Of a DNA stretch of 64,000 nt, positions 44,642-53,638 are shown piece by piece (position 1 is the first letter of the stretch; each line of letters starts with the position of its first letter). A program made the position numbers and the translations under genes. Location: NCBI RefSeq assembly GCF_014486695.1, contig NZ_JACTAB010000003.1:295982-359981 (forward strand). The letters are read 5' to 3'. The notes under the pieces are model-generated. The model worked only from the letters and a program-made list of their open reading frames with translations, did no database searches and was not told the DNA's origin. The DNA comes from Flavobacterium buctense. GTDB lineage: Bacteria; Bacteroidota; Bacteroidia; Flavobacteriales; Flavobacteriaceae.

Positions 44642-45337
44642 TTACAACGATTTAGAAACTTTGTATACTAAAGCCAAAACTTCTTCAAACTGCTCTTCGC
44701 GGGTTAGCGATGAATTGTCGATTTCAATAGCACCATCAGCTTTAACCAAAGGGGAATCATCTCGGTGAGTATCTATGTGGTCGCGCTCTTCCACGTTTTT
44801 CAAAACCGCTTCATAAGTCACGTTTTGTCCTTTAGTTTGTAACTCGTCATAGCGTCTACGTGCTCGTGTTTCCGGACTGGCAGTCATGAATATTTTGAGC
44901 TCAGCTTCCGGAAAAACTACGGTTCCGATATCGCGTCCGTCCATTACAATTCCTTTTTCTTTACCCATTTCTTGTTGTTGTTCCACCAATTTGGCTCGGA
45001 CTTCAGATACTTCAGCTACTTTGCTAACAAAATTTGACACTTCAATTGTCCTGATGGCCGTTTCGACATTAAGACCATTCAAATACATTTCGGCAAAACC
45101 CAACTCCGGATTAAATTCGAAATGTAATTTAATAAACGGCAAGCTATTGATTAACGTTTCTTTGTCAAAAAACTCATTGGTTATACAACCATTTTGCATG
45201 GCAAAGTAAGTTACTGCGCGGTACATCGCTCCGGAATCGACATAAACATAGCCTAAGTGTTTGGCCAATTGTTTGGCTAAAGTGCTTTTTCCGGTGGAGG
45301 AAAATCCGTCAATGGCAATGGTAATTTTATTACTCAC
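44642..45337 (-). CDS. cmk: Cytidylate kinase
   Basis: 231 residues. Phosphorylates CMP/dCMP with ATP. The P-loop is 'IAIDGFSSTGKSTLAKQLAKHLGYVYVDSGAMYRAVTYF', followed by the NMP-binding insert and 'GIVMDGRDIGTVVFPEAELKIFMTASPETRARRRYDEL' with the substrate-binding DGRDIG motif and lid arginines. In many Bacteroidota the order lon-porQ-cmk is conserved, as here. It starts 51 nt downstream of porQ with no terminator between them, so it is probably co-transcribed. Confidence 0.96.
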   Translation of the reverse strand: MSNKITIAIDGFSSTGKSTLAKQLAKHLGYVYVDSGAMYRAVTYFAMQNGCITNEFFDKETLINSLPFIKLHFEFNPELGFAEMYLNGLNVETAIRTIEVSNFVSKVAEVSEVRAKLVEQQQEMGKEKGIVMDGRDIGTVVFPEAELKIFMTASPETRARRRYDELQTKGQNVTYEAVLKNVEERDHIDTHRDDSPLVKADGAIEIDNSSLTREEQFEEVLALVYKVSKSL

Positions 45338-45388
45338 AATTTTAAAATTATTTTTTGGTGTTCGTAAACCTTCGGTTTTATTTGTATT

Positions 45389-46423
45389 TTAATATCGGTT
45401 TCCTGAAAAATCAATGGTCAAGCCAAATAAGCTGGTGTTGGCCGCCAAAGTGTATCGGGAATACGAGTAATTGAATTTTAAATTATTGACTTTCAAACCG
45501 AAACCAACCGAGATTCCGGAGAAATTTCGCTGCTCTAAGATACGCAATTCTTCGGCACGTCTGAAATTATAACCCACTCTAATGTTGAATCCTTTTTCGG
45601 GAAACAATTCGGCTCCCACAATTACGTGGCGTAAAGCGTTATTAAAAAAAGAGACTTTCTCAGGCGTAGAACCACCATCCAAATTGCCTTCTGCTCTATT
45701 CGGATTAGCAAAAGCGACTTGCCATTGTTGCATATTTTCTAAAGTCAGGTGCCAACGAATCGGCACGTTTTCCATTAATTGGGACACCCCAATCAATACT
45801 TCTAAAGGCAATTTTTCTCGGGTTTCTGCGTAAGGCGTAATTTGGGTTCCAATATTTCGGATAGAAATGGCCCAATTGACATCGTTCCGGGTATCAATAA
45901 ACAAAGCCCCAATATCAACGGCTGCACCAAAAGAATTGTAACTTTCTAAAGTCGAAGAAATCAGTTTGGCATTGGCACCAATATAAAAATCGGTAAACGG
46001 AACATTATAAGCGTAACCAAAAGACAAGGCAATTTCGCTTCCCGTGAAGTCTGACGTTTGCTGGCCATTTTCGTCATAACCGTCAAATTTTCCGTAGTTG
46101 ACATAATTTACACCGCCAAAAAACGTTTGCACATGTCGGTCATAAGTGTAGGCGTAAGAAGCCGTTCCATAAGTCACTTCTCCAAAATAACTGCCGTAAT
46201 TCAGCGACAGTTTATTGTCCATTTCCGCATTAATACACGCCGGATTAAAATGGGCTTGGTTGACATCATGGTCGTAAAAAGTAATCACTTTTCCTCCAAT
46301 AGCTGCTTGCCTTGGTGAAGTCACTAAGTTTAGAAATTGGTATACTGACTTTCCTCCAACTTGTCCATAAGAGACCAAATTGGCAAGGCAAAATACAATA
46401 CAAACTGTTGTTCTAAACATCAA
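45389..46423 (-). CDS. porQ: Type IX secretion system protein PorQ
   Basis: 344 residues with a signal peptide (MMFRTTVCIVFCLANLVSYG). 'GGKSVYQFLNLVTSPRQAAIGGKVITFYDHDVNQAHFNPAC' and 'LSLNYGSYFGEVTYGTASYAY' are the PorQ/PorV-like signature; the remainder is beta-barrel with terminal 'FGLTIDFSGNRY'. PorQ is an outer-membrane component of T9SS (attachment complex region), needed for the export of CTD proteins such as the metallopeptidase at 4.4 kb. It lies between lon and cmk, the usual Bacteroidota arrangement. Confidence 0.93.
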   Translation of the reverse strand: MMFRTTVCIVFCLANLVSYGQVGGKSVYQFLNLVTSPRQAAIGGKVITFYDHDVNQAHFNPACINAEMDNKLSLNYGSYFGEVTYGTASYAYTYDRHVQTFFGGVNYVNYGKFDGYDENGQQTSDFTGSEIALSFGYAYNVPFTDFYIGANAKLISSTLESYNSFGAAVDIGALFIDTRNDVNWAISIRNIGTQITPYAETREKLPLEVLIGVSQLMENVPIRWHLTLENMQQWQVAFANPNRAEGNLDGGSTPEKVSFFNNALRHVIVGAELFPEKGFNIRVGYNFRRAEELRILEQRNFSGISVGFGLKVNNLKFNYSYSRYTLAANTSLFGLTIDFSGNRY

Positions 46424-46496
46424 AATAGACTTATGGCTATTACTATAACGGAATTGCGAAGATATTATTTTATATCGGAGGAAAAAAGTTAATAAA

Positions 46497-46530
46497 AAAA
46501 GGCATCAGCGTTATTTTGCTCATGCCTTTT
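46497..46530 (-). terminator. Terminator of lon
   Basis: Stem AAAAGGCAT (46497-46505) / ATGCCTTTT (46522-46530) with an inner AGC/GCT pair. On the minus strand it is followed by a T-run and lies 23 nt after the lon stop. porQ therefore needs its own promoter (a TATCTTCG-like element is present upstream of it). Confidence 0.88.
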
Positions 46531-46552
46531 CGATACCTATTTATTTTGAGAT

Positions 46553-49006
46553 TTATTTCAGTGTTTTGGCATTTTTCACCTTTTGGTTGGTTAGGGCAAA
46601 ATCAATCACTTCACTCATTTCTTTTACGTAGTGGAAGGTCAAACCTTCGATATATTCCGGTTTGATTTCATCGATATCGCTTTTGTTTTCGTGACACAGA
46701 ATGATTTCTTTGATGTTGGCTCTTTTCGCTGCCAATATTTTTTCTTTGATACCACCAACCGGTAGTACTTTACCACGCAGCGTAATTTCTCCGGTCATGG
46801 CTAAGTTTTTCTTGACTTTCTTTTGGGTATATAATGACACTAAAGAAGTCAGCATCGCAATTCCGGCACTTGGTCCGTCCTTTGGCGTAGCGCCTTCCGG
46901 AACGTGTAAGTGAATATTGTATTTGCCAATCATTTCTGGGTCGAGACCAAAAATTTCCGCATTAGACTTAATATATTCTAAAGCAATCGTCGCCGACTCT
47001 TTCATTACCGTTCCTAAATTTCCGGTTAAGGTTAAAGTTCCTTTTCCGGCTGATATTAAAGATTCTATGAATAAAATATCGCCGCCGACAGACGTCCAAG
47101 CCAAACCTGTAACTACTCCGGCCACATCATTACTTTCAGATTTGTCTCGGGCCAATTTTGGTGCCCGAAGAATGGTTACTATATCCTCGTCAGTTACTTT
47201 TTTGTTATACTCTTCCTCCATGGCTACTGACTTGGCAGCATTTCTAATTACCTGAGCGATTTTGGCTTCCAAACTACGCACACCCGATTCACGAGTATAT
47301 CCTTCAACAATTTTTTCCAGTTGTCTTTTGCCAATCGTTAAATCTTTAGTGGTCAACCCGTGTTCTTTCAATTGTTTTGGCAACAAATGTTGGCGAGCGA
47401 TTTCGGTTTTTTCTTCAATGGTATAACCGGTCATTTTGATGACTTCCATCCTGTCTTTTAAGGCCGGTTGAATGGCAGACATATTATTGGAAGTCGCGAT
47501 AAACATGACTTTAGACAAGTCGTAACCCATTTCGAGGAAATTGTCATAGAACTCATTGTTTTGTTCCGGATCTAAAACTTCCAACAAAGCCGATGATGGA
47601 TCGCCTTGATGACTGTTAGACAATTTATCGATTTCATCCAACACAAATACCGGATTAGACGTTCCCGCTTTTTTCAAACTTTGGATAATTCTGCCTGGCA
47701 TGGCACCGATATAGGTTTTACGATGACCACGGATTTCCGCTTCGTCACGCAAACCGCCTAACGAAATTCGAACATATTCTCTCCCTAAAGCTTCGGCTAT
47801 TGATTTTCCGATAGACGTTTTACCAACACCCGGAGGTCCGGTCAAACAGATAATTGGCGATTTCATGTCGTTTCGCAATTTCAAAACGGCTAAATGCTCA
47901 ATGATTCTTTTTTTGACATCTTCTAAACCAAAATGGTCTCGGTCTAATATTTTAATCGCGCGTTTTAAATCGAAATTGTCTTTAGAAAAATGATTCCATG
48001 GCAATTCTAAAAACAACTCCAGGTAATTTCTTTGGATACCAAAATCGGGTGCTTGCGGATTCATACGCTGCATTTTGGAAATTTCTTTCTCAAAATGTTT
48101 GGCGGTTTTTTCGTCCCAAGTTTTGGATTTGGCTTTCACGCGCATTTCTTCGATTTCTTGCTCATTCGAAACGCCACCTAATTCTTCCTGTATGGTTTTC
48201 ATTTGTTGTTGCAAGAAATATTCACGCTGTTGCTGGTCTAAATCAAAACGCACTTTCGATTGGATATCGTTTTTCAATTCCAATTTTTGCAATTCTACGT
48301 TCATATAGCGCAAGGTTTCCAAAGCCCTATCTTTTAAAACATTAATCATTAACAAATCTTGCTTTTCTTTCACCGTAAGGTTCATATTAGAAGAAACAAA
48401 ATTGATTAAGAAGGATTGACTTTCGATATTTTTTATGGCGAATGTTGCTTCGGTTGGAATATTCGGACTTTCCTTAATGATCTCAATAGCCAATTCTCTT
48501 ATAGAATCGACTATGGCTTGAAATTCAGTGTCTTTTTTGGTCGGACGCTTTTCTTCCACTTCTTTGATAGTCGCTTTTAGATAAGGAATTTCAGTGGTTA
48601 CTTCATTAATTTCAAAACGCTTTTTCCCTTGCAAGATAACGGTAATGTTACCATCAGGCATTTTTAAAACCCTTAGAATTTGGGCTACAGTTCCAACGGT
48701 ATGAATATCATTTTTGGTTGGATCTTCGTCATCTTCATTCTTTTGAGCTACAACACCGATAATTTTATTTCCGGCATTGGCGTCGTTGATTAATTTAATT
48801 GATTTATCTCTTCCGGCGGTAATTGGAATTACAACTCCAGGAAATAAAACGGTATTTCTTAAGGGCAAAATAGGCAATGAATTGGGTAATTCTTCCTTAT
48901 TCATTTCCTCTTCATCCTCGGGTGTTAAAAGCGGAATTAAATCGGTTTGTTCGTCGAACTCTTGCAATGACAGACTGTCAAGGGTTAAAATATTGTGGTT
49001 TGACAT
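46553..49006 (-). CDS. lon: Endopeptidase La (Lon protease)
   Basis: 817 residues, LonA type. N-terminal substrate domain from '[23 protein letters not shown]'; AAA+ with '[22 protein letters not shown]', '[11 protein letters not shown]' and the sensor region; and the C-terminal protease with the catalytic Ser in '[19 protein letters not shown]' and Lys in '[18 protein letters not shown]'. It degrades misfolded and regulatory proteins in the cytoplasm. The frame is complete; it reads as an independent transcript ended by the hairpin at 46497. Confidence 0.98.
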   Translation of the reverse strand: MSNHNILTLDSLSLQEFDEQTDLIPLLTPEDEEEMNKEELPNSLPILPLRNTVLFPGVVIPITAGRDKSIKLINDANAGNKIIGVVAQKNEDDEDPTKNDIHTVGTVAQILRVLKMPDGNITVILQGKKRFEINEVTTEIPYLKATIKEVEEKRPTKKDTEFQAIVDSIRELAIEIIKESPNIPTEATFAIKNIESQSFLINFVSSNMNLTVKEKQDLLMINVLKDRALETLRYMNVELQKLELKNDIQSKVRFDLDQQQREYFLQQQMKTIQEELGGVSNEQEIEEMRVKAKSKTWDEKTAKHFEKEISKMQRMNPQAPDFGIQRNYLELFLELPWNHFSKDNFDLKRAIKILDRDHFGLEDVKKRIIEHLAVLKLRNDMKSPIICLTGPPGVGKTSIGKSIAEALGREYVRISLGGLRDEAEIRGHRKTYIGAMPGRIIQSLKKAGTSNPVFVLDEIDKLSNSHQGDPSSALLEVLDPEQNNEFYDNFLEMGYDLSKVMFIATSNNMSAIQPALKDRMEVIKMTGYTIEEKTEIARQHLLPKQLKEHGLTTKDLTIGKRQLEKIVEGYTRESGVRSLEAKIAQVIRNAAKSVAMEEEYNKKVTDEDIVTILRAPKLARDKSESNDVAGVVTGLAWTSVGGDILFIESLISAGKGTLTLTGNLGTVMKESATIALEYIKSNAEIFGLDPEMIGKYNIHLHVPEGATPKDGPSAGIAMLTSLVSLYTQKKVKKNLAMTGEITLRGKVLPVGGIKEKILAAKRANIKEIILCHENKSDIDEIKPEYIEGLTFHYVKEMSEVIDFALTNQKVKNAKTLK

Positions 49007-49181
49007 GTGGTACTTGAATTAGTCAAATTGACATTAAAAAATAAATAATGCTTGACAAAAGTAGGACATCTTTTAATACAAATAAATTATAATCGACGTA
49101 CTACAAATGATTTGGGTTTAAATCAACCCAAAACTTTATATCGTTAAGCGTAGTGGTAAGACAAGGATTATGCCGAAAAAA

Positions 49182-49204
49182 AAATCCGCCAATTTGGCGG
49201 ATTT
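49182..49204 (-). terminator. Terminator of the 255-residue lipoprotein gene
   Basis: Stem AAATCCGCC (49182-49190) / GGCGGATTT (49196-49204) with a 5-nt loop and T-run on the minus strand. Almost the same hairpin recurs at 50094-50116 after the neighbouring lipoprotein gene. Confidence 0.88.
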
Positions 49205-49206
49205 GA

Positions 49207-49974
49207 TTAGTTTACGATGTAAGACTGTAACTCGTTATTAATGGTTTCCGTTCCTGTATCGTCTGTTGAAACCGTGACCGCTTTAACCGGACCAATGTCC
49301 TTTGCAAACCAATATTCAGTAACAACATTATTTGTTGGCGCACCCATTACCGTAACCGATTGGGTAATCTTCATTTTTATTACATTGGTATAATTGGTTC
49401 CGTTTACAGTAACTGTCGCATCTTTTTCTAAAATAACGCCACTATAACTTGTGGCTTGAGTTGTACTTGGTAAACCAGTAAAAGTGGCTGTTTGTGAAAA
49501 ACTACCAGACCAAGTTTGGTTAACATTTAAATAATCTTTTAAAATTAACATTTCATAACCGGTTAAAGTTCCCATAATTCCTAAACCAGTATCGAAAGTA
49601 AAGTCTTCAATTTTAAGATAGTAATCTCCAGAGTTTTTTCTTAAACGGGCAATAACTCCTGCTGAAGCTCCGCCGCTACCGGTACCGAACAATTGATCAA
49701 AAGTATAATAGGTGAAAGAACCAATACTGTTAATTGAAACCATTTTCATTGGTGGTTGAACCACACCGTCTTGTTTGAAAACCCATTGGTTGTTTAAAGC
49801 TGTAGGCCAATAATCACCTGTCGAAGTTCCTCCGCCACCACCGCCGTTGTTACCGCCGCCGTTACCTCCATTATTCAAATCGATGGCACTGTCAATAGGC
49901 TCGTTTTCACAAGAAGTGAAAGTAAAGGCAGTAAAGACTAAAAATAGCCCAATTAAAAGTTTTATATTTTTCAT
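49207..49974 (-). CDS. Lipoprotein of unknown function with Gly-rich linker
   Basis: 255 residues. Lipoprotein signal ends at Cys (TFTSCENEPIDS, Cys about 21), then a Gly/Asn linker (NNGGNGGGNNGGGGGG) and a soluble domain 'DYWPTALNNQWVFKQDGVVQPPMKMVSINSIGSF', ending 'NEYWFAKDIGPVKAVTVSTDDTGTETINNELQSYIVN' with the usual '...YWFAKDIGPVK' pattern of Bacteroidota surface lipoproteins. Its first 30 residues and upstream DNA are almost identical to those of the gene at 50135, so this gene appears to have acquired a copied head. Function unknown; surface anchoring inferred. Confidence 0.75.
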   Translation of the reverse strand: MKNIKLLIGLFLVFTAFTFTSCENEPIDSAIDLNNGGNGGGNNGGGGGGTSTGDYWPTALNNQWVFKQDGVVQPPMKMVSINSIGSFTYYTFDQLFGTGSGGASAGVIARLRKNSGDYYLKIEDFTFDTGLGIMGTLTGYEMLILKDYLNVNQTWSGSFSQTATFTGLPSTTQATSYSGVILEKDATVTVNGTNYTNVIKMKITQSVTVMGAPTNNVVTEYWFAKDIGPVKAVTVSTDDTGTETINNELQSYIVN

Positions 49975-50057
49975 GACTTTTGTAAATTTTGTTCAAATAT
50001 AATTTTTTTTAGATTTATTACAAGTGTTTTTTTTGGTATTCTCACAATAATAACATT
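49883..50057 (-). repeat. Copy A of a duplicated 175-bp segment (lipoprotein head plus MFS tail)
   Basis: Closely matches 51225-51401: it covers the first 30 codons of the lipoprotein gene, its leader, and DNA corresponding to the last codons of the UMF1-type gene. At this site the MFS part is untranslated spacer, showing that copy A is the derived one. Confidence 0.8.
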
Positions 50058-50093
50058 GAAACTTATGATAATTCAAAAACATACATAAATAAA

Positions 50094-50116
50094 AAATCCG
50101 CCTAAAAGGCGGATTT
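50094..50116 (-). terminator. Terminator of the fibronectin-type lipoprotein gene
   Basis: Stem AAATCCGCCT (50094-50103) / AGGCGGATTT (50107-50116), 3-nt loop. Lies right after the stop codon of the minus-strand gene. Confidence 0.85.
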
Positions 50117-50134
50117 AAAACTATAACTATCGCT

Positions 50135-51316
50135 TTAGTTAAAAACAGCATCTTCAATTTCAAAATCGAATGAACCATTGGTAACTTGGAAAGGACCTGT
50201 TGTGTTAGAATTGTTGATAATTAAATAAGGAAAACTAAATGTTCCTCTTATTCTTTTAGTAGTTTGATTAAACTCTATTATTGTTAAAGTTGCCTGTTGT
50301 TCATCCTCATAAACTTCATATGGATTAGTTGCATTTACTATAATCAAGTTTGCGGTGACAACTCTATCAGGATCTGCGGGATTATCAGCATTGAGGACAT
50401 AAGTCCCCGGTGCCCAATAAAGCTCATTAATTTTTAAAGTTATTTCGACAAAATTACTTGAATTAGGATTTAAAGCATCAGTATGTCCTTGTATAAATAA
50501 TATTTTATTGGTGGGTTCACTACCAATATCTAATTTAGCTTTTATTCCTGCAAAAGGATAGTAAAATGGTTTCATTCCAGTGTATGTCTGCCCGTCAACT
50601 GTTGCATTCATATAAGCATAAGTTGTATTAACAGCAACACTGCTGACACTAACAGGTCCAAACCAAGAACTACTTTGAGTTGTCGAACAAATGGCTCTTA
50701 CATAAAAATCATAAGCAGTATTAGCCGCTATGTTAGAAATCTGTTTGCTTACTGTGGTAGAAGTTGTTATAGTACCACTTCCAAGGGTAAAGCCTTGTGT
50801 ACCATATTGAATTTCCCAAGCCGTTTCAGTACCGCCTGCTATCCAAGCTAAATTAACATTGGTAGTGGTAGTTGTACTTCTTATTGCAGTCAAACCACTT
50901 GGATTTGTACAAGTAGTAGGATTAATATTCCCTAGTAAATTAACAGGTCCAACCCATGCACTACTGTTTTCAGCATCACAATTTGATCTTAGGTAAAAAC
51001 TGTAACTATTGGAAGCATTTAATCCCGATATAACATGAGTTGTTCCATTTGAATTTACCGACGTTCCTGTTCCTAATGTAAATCCTTGAAGTCCATATTG
51101 TATAGTCCAAGAATTCTCTTCATCACCTGCAACCCAGCTCAAACTGACTGAATTATTATTAATTAAATTACTAGCTTGAAATGAAGTTGGTTCTTCACAT
51201 GGCAAGATAATATCATCTAAATTTATGGCACTGTCAATAGGTTCGTTTTCACAAGAATTGAAAGTAAAAGTAATAAGGACAAAAAATAGTCCAATCAAAA
51301 GTTTTTTGTTCTGCAT
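50135..51316 (-). CDS. Lipoprotein with two fibronectin type III domains and DUF6252-like C-terminus
   Basis: 393 residues. The lipobox TFNSCENEPIDS (Cys about 21) is followed by two FN3 repeats (about 35-130 and 135-225; 'VSLSWVAGDEENSWTIQYG', 'VNLAWIAGGTETAWEIQYG', each ending 'NSYSFYLRSNC' or 'AAYDFYVRAIC'-like). The C-terminal domain of about 165 residues ('YMNATVDGQTYTGMKPFYYPFAGIK' to 'GTFSFPYLI...FEIEDAVF') looks like the DUF6252 jelly-roll. It is probably displayed on the outer membrane surface and could bind glycans or proteins. It shares its N-terminus with the next gene. Confidence 0.82.
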   Translation of the reverse strand: MQNKKLLIGLFFVLITFTFNSCENEPIDSAINLDDIILPCEEPTSFQASNLINNNSVSLSWVAGDEENSWTIQYGLQGFTLGTGTSVNSNGTTHVISGLNASNSYSFYLRSNCDAENSSAWVGPVNLLGNINPTTCTNPSGLTAIRSTTTTTNVNLAWIAGGTETAWEIQYGTQGFTLGSGTITTSTTVSKQISNIAANTAYDFYVRAICSTTQSSSWFGPVSVSSVAVNTTYAYMNATVDGQTYTGMKPFYYPFAGIKAKLDIGSEPTNKILFIQGHTDALNPNSSNFVEITLKINELYWAPGTYVLNADNPADPDRVVTANLIIVNATNPYEVYEDEQQATLTIIEFNQTTKRIRGTFSFPYLIINNSNTTGPFQVTNGSFDFEIEDAVFN

Positions 51317-51401
51317 GAATTTTTTTATAATTTATCCAAATATAATTTTTTTTTAGATTTATTGCAAGTGTTTTTTTGGTATTCTCAACAATAATAACAT
51401 T
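51225..51401 (-). repeat. Copy B of the duplicated segment (parent site)
   Basis: Here the segment spans the end of the UMF1-type MFS coding region, the 42-nt spacer and the first 30 codons of the lipoprotein gene, i.e. an intact arrangement. It matches 49883-50057. Confidence 0.8.
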
Positions 51402-52654
51402 CCTGATAGGAAAAATAAACCTAAAAAAACAATGGCAAATCTCGGACTGCCTGTAATTTGGTCAATTAAACCATAAACCAACATCCCGATAACGATTCCG
51501 ATTTTTTCTGACACATCATAAAAACTAAAAAAGGAGGTTGTATCTTCCGTTTCGGGTAAAAATTTTGAATAGGTCGAACGAGCTAAAGATTGGATTCCGC
51601 CCATCACCAATCCAACTAAAGACGCCATGATGTAAAATTCCATTGGCGTAGTAATAAAATAGGCAAATCCACACAATAATAGCCAAAAAGCATTAAGCAC
51701 AATTAACACTTTGATGTTCCCAAATTTACCTGAAGCCCTTGAAGTCAAAAAAGCACCTAATACTGCTATCAATTGAATTAAAAGAATACAGGTGATTAAC
51801 CCAATTTGGCTCTCTTCGTCGTTTGCCCAATTAATTTCCTGAGCGCCGAAATAAGTAGCAACCAACATTACGGTTTGCACTGCCATGCTGAAGACAAAAA
51901 AGCTCAACAAGTATCGCTTTAGAGGGACTTCAGTTTGGAGTTTATTCCAAACATTACGCAATTCTCTAAAGCCATTAAAAATGACCGAGCGTGTCACTTT
52001 TTGTTGGTTAGCATTGCCTTTCGGCAAATAAAAATAAGTGTATTGACTGAATACAATCCACCAAATACCGACCATGACAAAAGAATATTTCATCATGTCG
52101 ATTTTATTTTCTTTGTCGGCGGTCATGATCATCCCCAAATTGATTATCAAAAGTAAAACACTTCCGATATAGCCCATAGAATAACCTCTAGCACTTATTT
52201 TATCTTGTTGTTCGGCAAAAGCAATATCGGGTAAATACGAATTGTAAAACACCAAACTTCCCCAAAAACCTATTAGTCCAAAAAAGTAAAAGACCAATCC
52301 CAAAAGGATATTGTCTAAATCGAAAAAATACAATCCTATGCAAGAAATTGCGCCAATATAATTGAAGACTCGCATGAATATTTTTTTGTTTCCGGTATAA
52401 TCAGCAATTCCCGACAATAAAGGAGAAAAAACAGCTACACAAAGAAAAGCACCTGCAGTTACAAAACTAATCAGAGCTGAGTTTTTAAAACTATATCCGA
52501 ACAGATTTACATAGGGATTGTCTTCCTTAAACAAGGCATTATAAAAAATGGGGAAGACTGCCGAAGCAATTACCAAACTGTAAACCGAATTAGCCCAGTC
52601 ATAAAAAGCCCAAGCGTTGAGTAATTTTGGGTGACCTTTTGGAAGTGTTGTCAT
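51359..52654 (-). CDS. MFS transporter, UMF1/Atg22-like
   Basis: 431 residues from the ATG at 52654 (MTTLPKGHPKLLNAWAFYDWANSVYSLVI); the in-frame ATG at 52759 would place a 35-residue leader over the preceding gene's terminator. 'FYDWANSVYSLVIASAVFPIFYNAL' is the hallmark of the UMF1 family, and 'GIADYTGNKKIFMRVFNYIGAISCIGLY' and 'GGIQSLARSTYSKFLPETEDTTSFFSFYDVSEKIG' are further family blocks. Eukaryotic Atg22 exports amino acids from vacuoles; the bacterial substrate is unknown. Its 3' end has been copied downstream. Confidence 0.88.
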   Translation of the reverse strand: MTTLPKGHPKLLNAWAFYDWANSVYSLVIASAVFPIFYNALFKEDNPYVNLFGYSFKNSALISFVTAGAFLCVAVFSPLLSGIADYTGNKKIFMRVFNYIGAISCIGLYFFDLDNILLGLVFYFFGLIGFWGSLVFYNSYLPDIAFAEQQDKISARGYSMGYIGSVLLLIINLGMIMTADKENKIDMMKYSFVMVGIWWIVFSQYTYFYLPKGNANQQKVTRSVIFNGFRELRNVWNKLQTEVPLKRYLLSFFVFSMAVQTVMLVATYFGAQEINWANDEESQIGLITCILLIQLIAVLGAFLTSRASGKFGNIKVLIVLNAFWLLLCGFAYFITTPMEFYIMASLVGLVMGGIQSLARSTYSKFLPETEDTTSFFSFYDVSEKIGIVIGMLVYGLIDQITGSPRFAIVFLGLFFLSGMLLLLRIPKKHLQ

Positions 52655-52679
52655 AAAACTATTATAAAATAAAAAAATC

Positions 52680-52704
52680 CCGTCTCGTTTATCGAACAAG
52701 ACGG
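52680..52704 (-). terminator. Probable terminator of the M48 peptidase gene
   Basis: Stem CCGTCT (52680-52685) / AGACGG (52699-52704), with possible inner pairing, followed on the minus strand by an A/T-rich run. The T-run is interrupted, so confidence is moderate. Confidence 0.6.
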
Positions 52705-52739
52705 AATTCAAATATAATCTTTTTTTAAGCTTTACAATA

Positions 52740-53558
52740 TTATTTAAATGTAACGCCAAACTTGGCAGCTTCTGCTTTGGCTTTTGGAATTAACTTTTTA
52801 AGATTAGCAATTCTTGTAGCATCTGATGGGTGCGTGCTTAAGATTTCGGCTGGAGCTCCTCCTCCTGATTTGGCAGACATTCTTTCCCAAAAAGCAACTG
52901 AATTCTCCGGATTATATCCTGCTATTGCCATTAAAGTAAGTCCAATTTCATCAGCTTCTGTTTCATGACTTCTGCTAAAAGGCAACATTCCGCCAACACT
53001 AGTACCAATGCCATAGGCTTGCATCACTAAAGCTTGTGTTTCAGCACTTTTTCCACCTACCACTGCTTGAGTAACCCCAGCGCCTAACTGTTGGGCTAAT
53101 CCGGCACTCATACGTTGCTGTCCGTGATTGGCTAGTGCGTGAGCTACTTCGTGACCCATTACTGTGGCCATTCCGGCATCATCTTTACAAACAGGAAGAA
53201 TTCCTGAGTAGAAAACAATTTTTCCGCCTGGCATACACCAAGCATTTACTTCTTTACTATCTACTAATTTATATTCCCAAGCATAACCTTCTAACTGACC
53301 TTGAGTTCCTTTAGCTTTTAATAATTTCTCTGCAGCAGCTCTGATTTTCATTCCAACATTTTCCACCCTTTTGGCATCTGCTGTTCCGGTGATTACTTTG
53401 TTAGTTTTCAAAAATTCACCATACTGACTGAAAGAGGAAGCAAAAATTTCCGAATTTGGCACCAAAGCCAATGTTCTTTTACCTGTAACCGGATTTGTAG
53501 AGCACGATGCTACGACTAGAATCAATAGCGAAGCAAAAAATAAAATTCCTTTTTTCAT
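52740..53558 (-). CDS. M48 family metallopeptidase, lipoprotein
   Basis: 272 residues with a lipoprotein signal (MKKGILFFASLLILVVASCS, lipidated Cys about 19), then 'NPVTGKRTLALVPNSE', the conserved lead-in of the outer-membrane LoiP/BepA-like M48 peptidases. Zinc motif: 'VMGHEVAHALANHGQQRMS' (HExxH), third ligand Glu in 'HETEADEIGLTLMAIAGYNP'. It acts in the periplasm on misfolded envelope proteins. A perfect TAAATTTG -7-like element is upstream, but no properly spaced TTG is seen. Confidence 0.92.
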   Translation of the reverse strand: MKKGILFFASLLILVVASCSTNPVTGKRTLALVPNSEIFASSFSQYGEFLKTNKVITGTADAKRVENVGMKIRAAAEKLLKAKGTQGQLEGYAWEYKLVDSKEVNAWCMPGGKIVFYSGILPVCKDDAGMATVMGHEVAHALANHGQQRMSAGLAQQLGAGVTQAVVGGKSAETQALVMQAYGIGTSVGGMLPFSRSHETEADEIGLTLMAIAGYNPENSVAFWERMSAKSGGGAPAEILSTHPSDATRIANLKKLIPKAKAEAAKFGVTFK

Positions 53559-53638
53559 GTTTATATTATTTGAATTACAAATTTACACTATATATCGCCC
53601 AAGATTATTATATAATTTAGGTAATAAATTTACATAAT

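Noticed and set aside
49993..50178. Open frame of 61 codons on the minus strand next to the lipoprotein genes
   Set aside because: It covers the end of one lipoprotein, a terminator and the duplicated MFS tail in another frame; it is a by-product of the copied segment.
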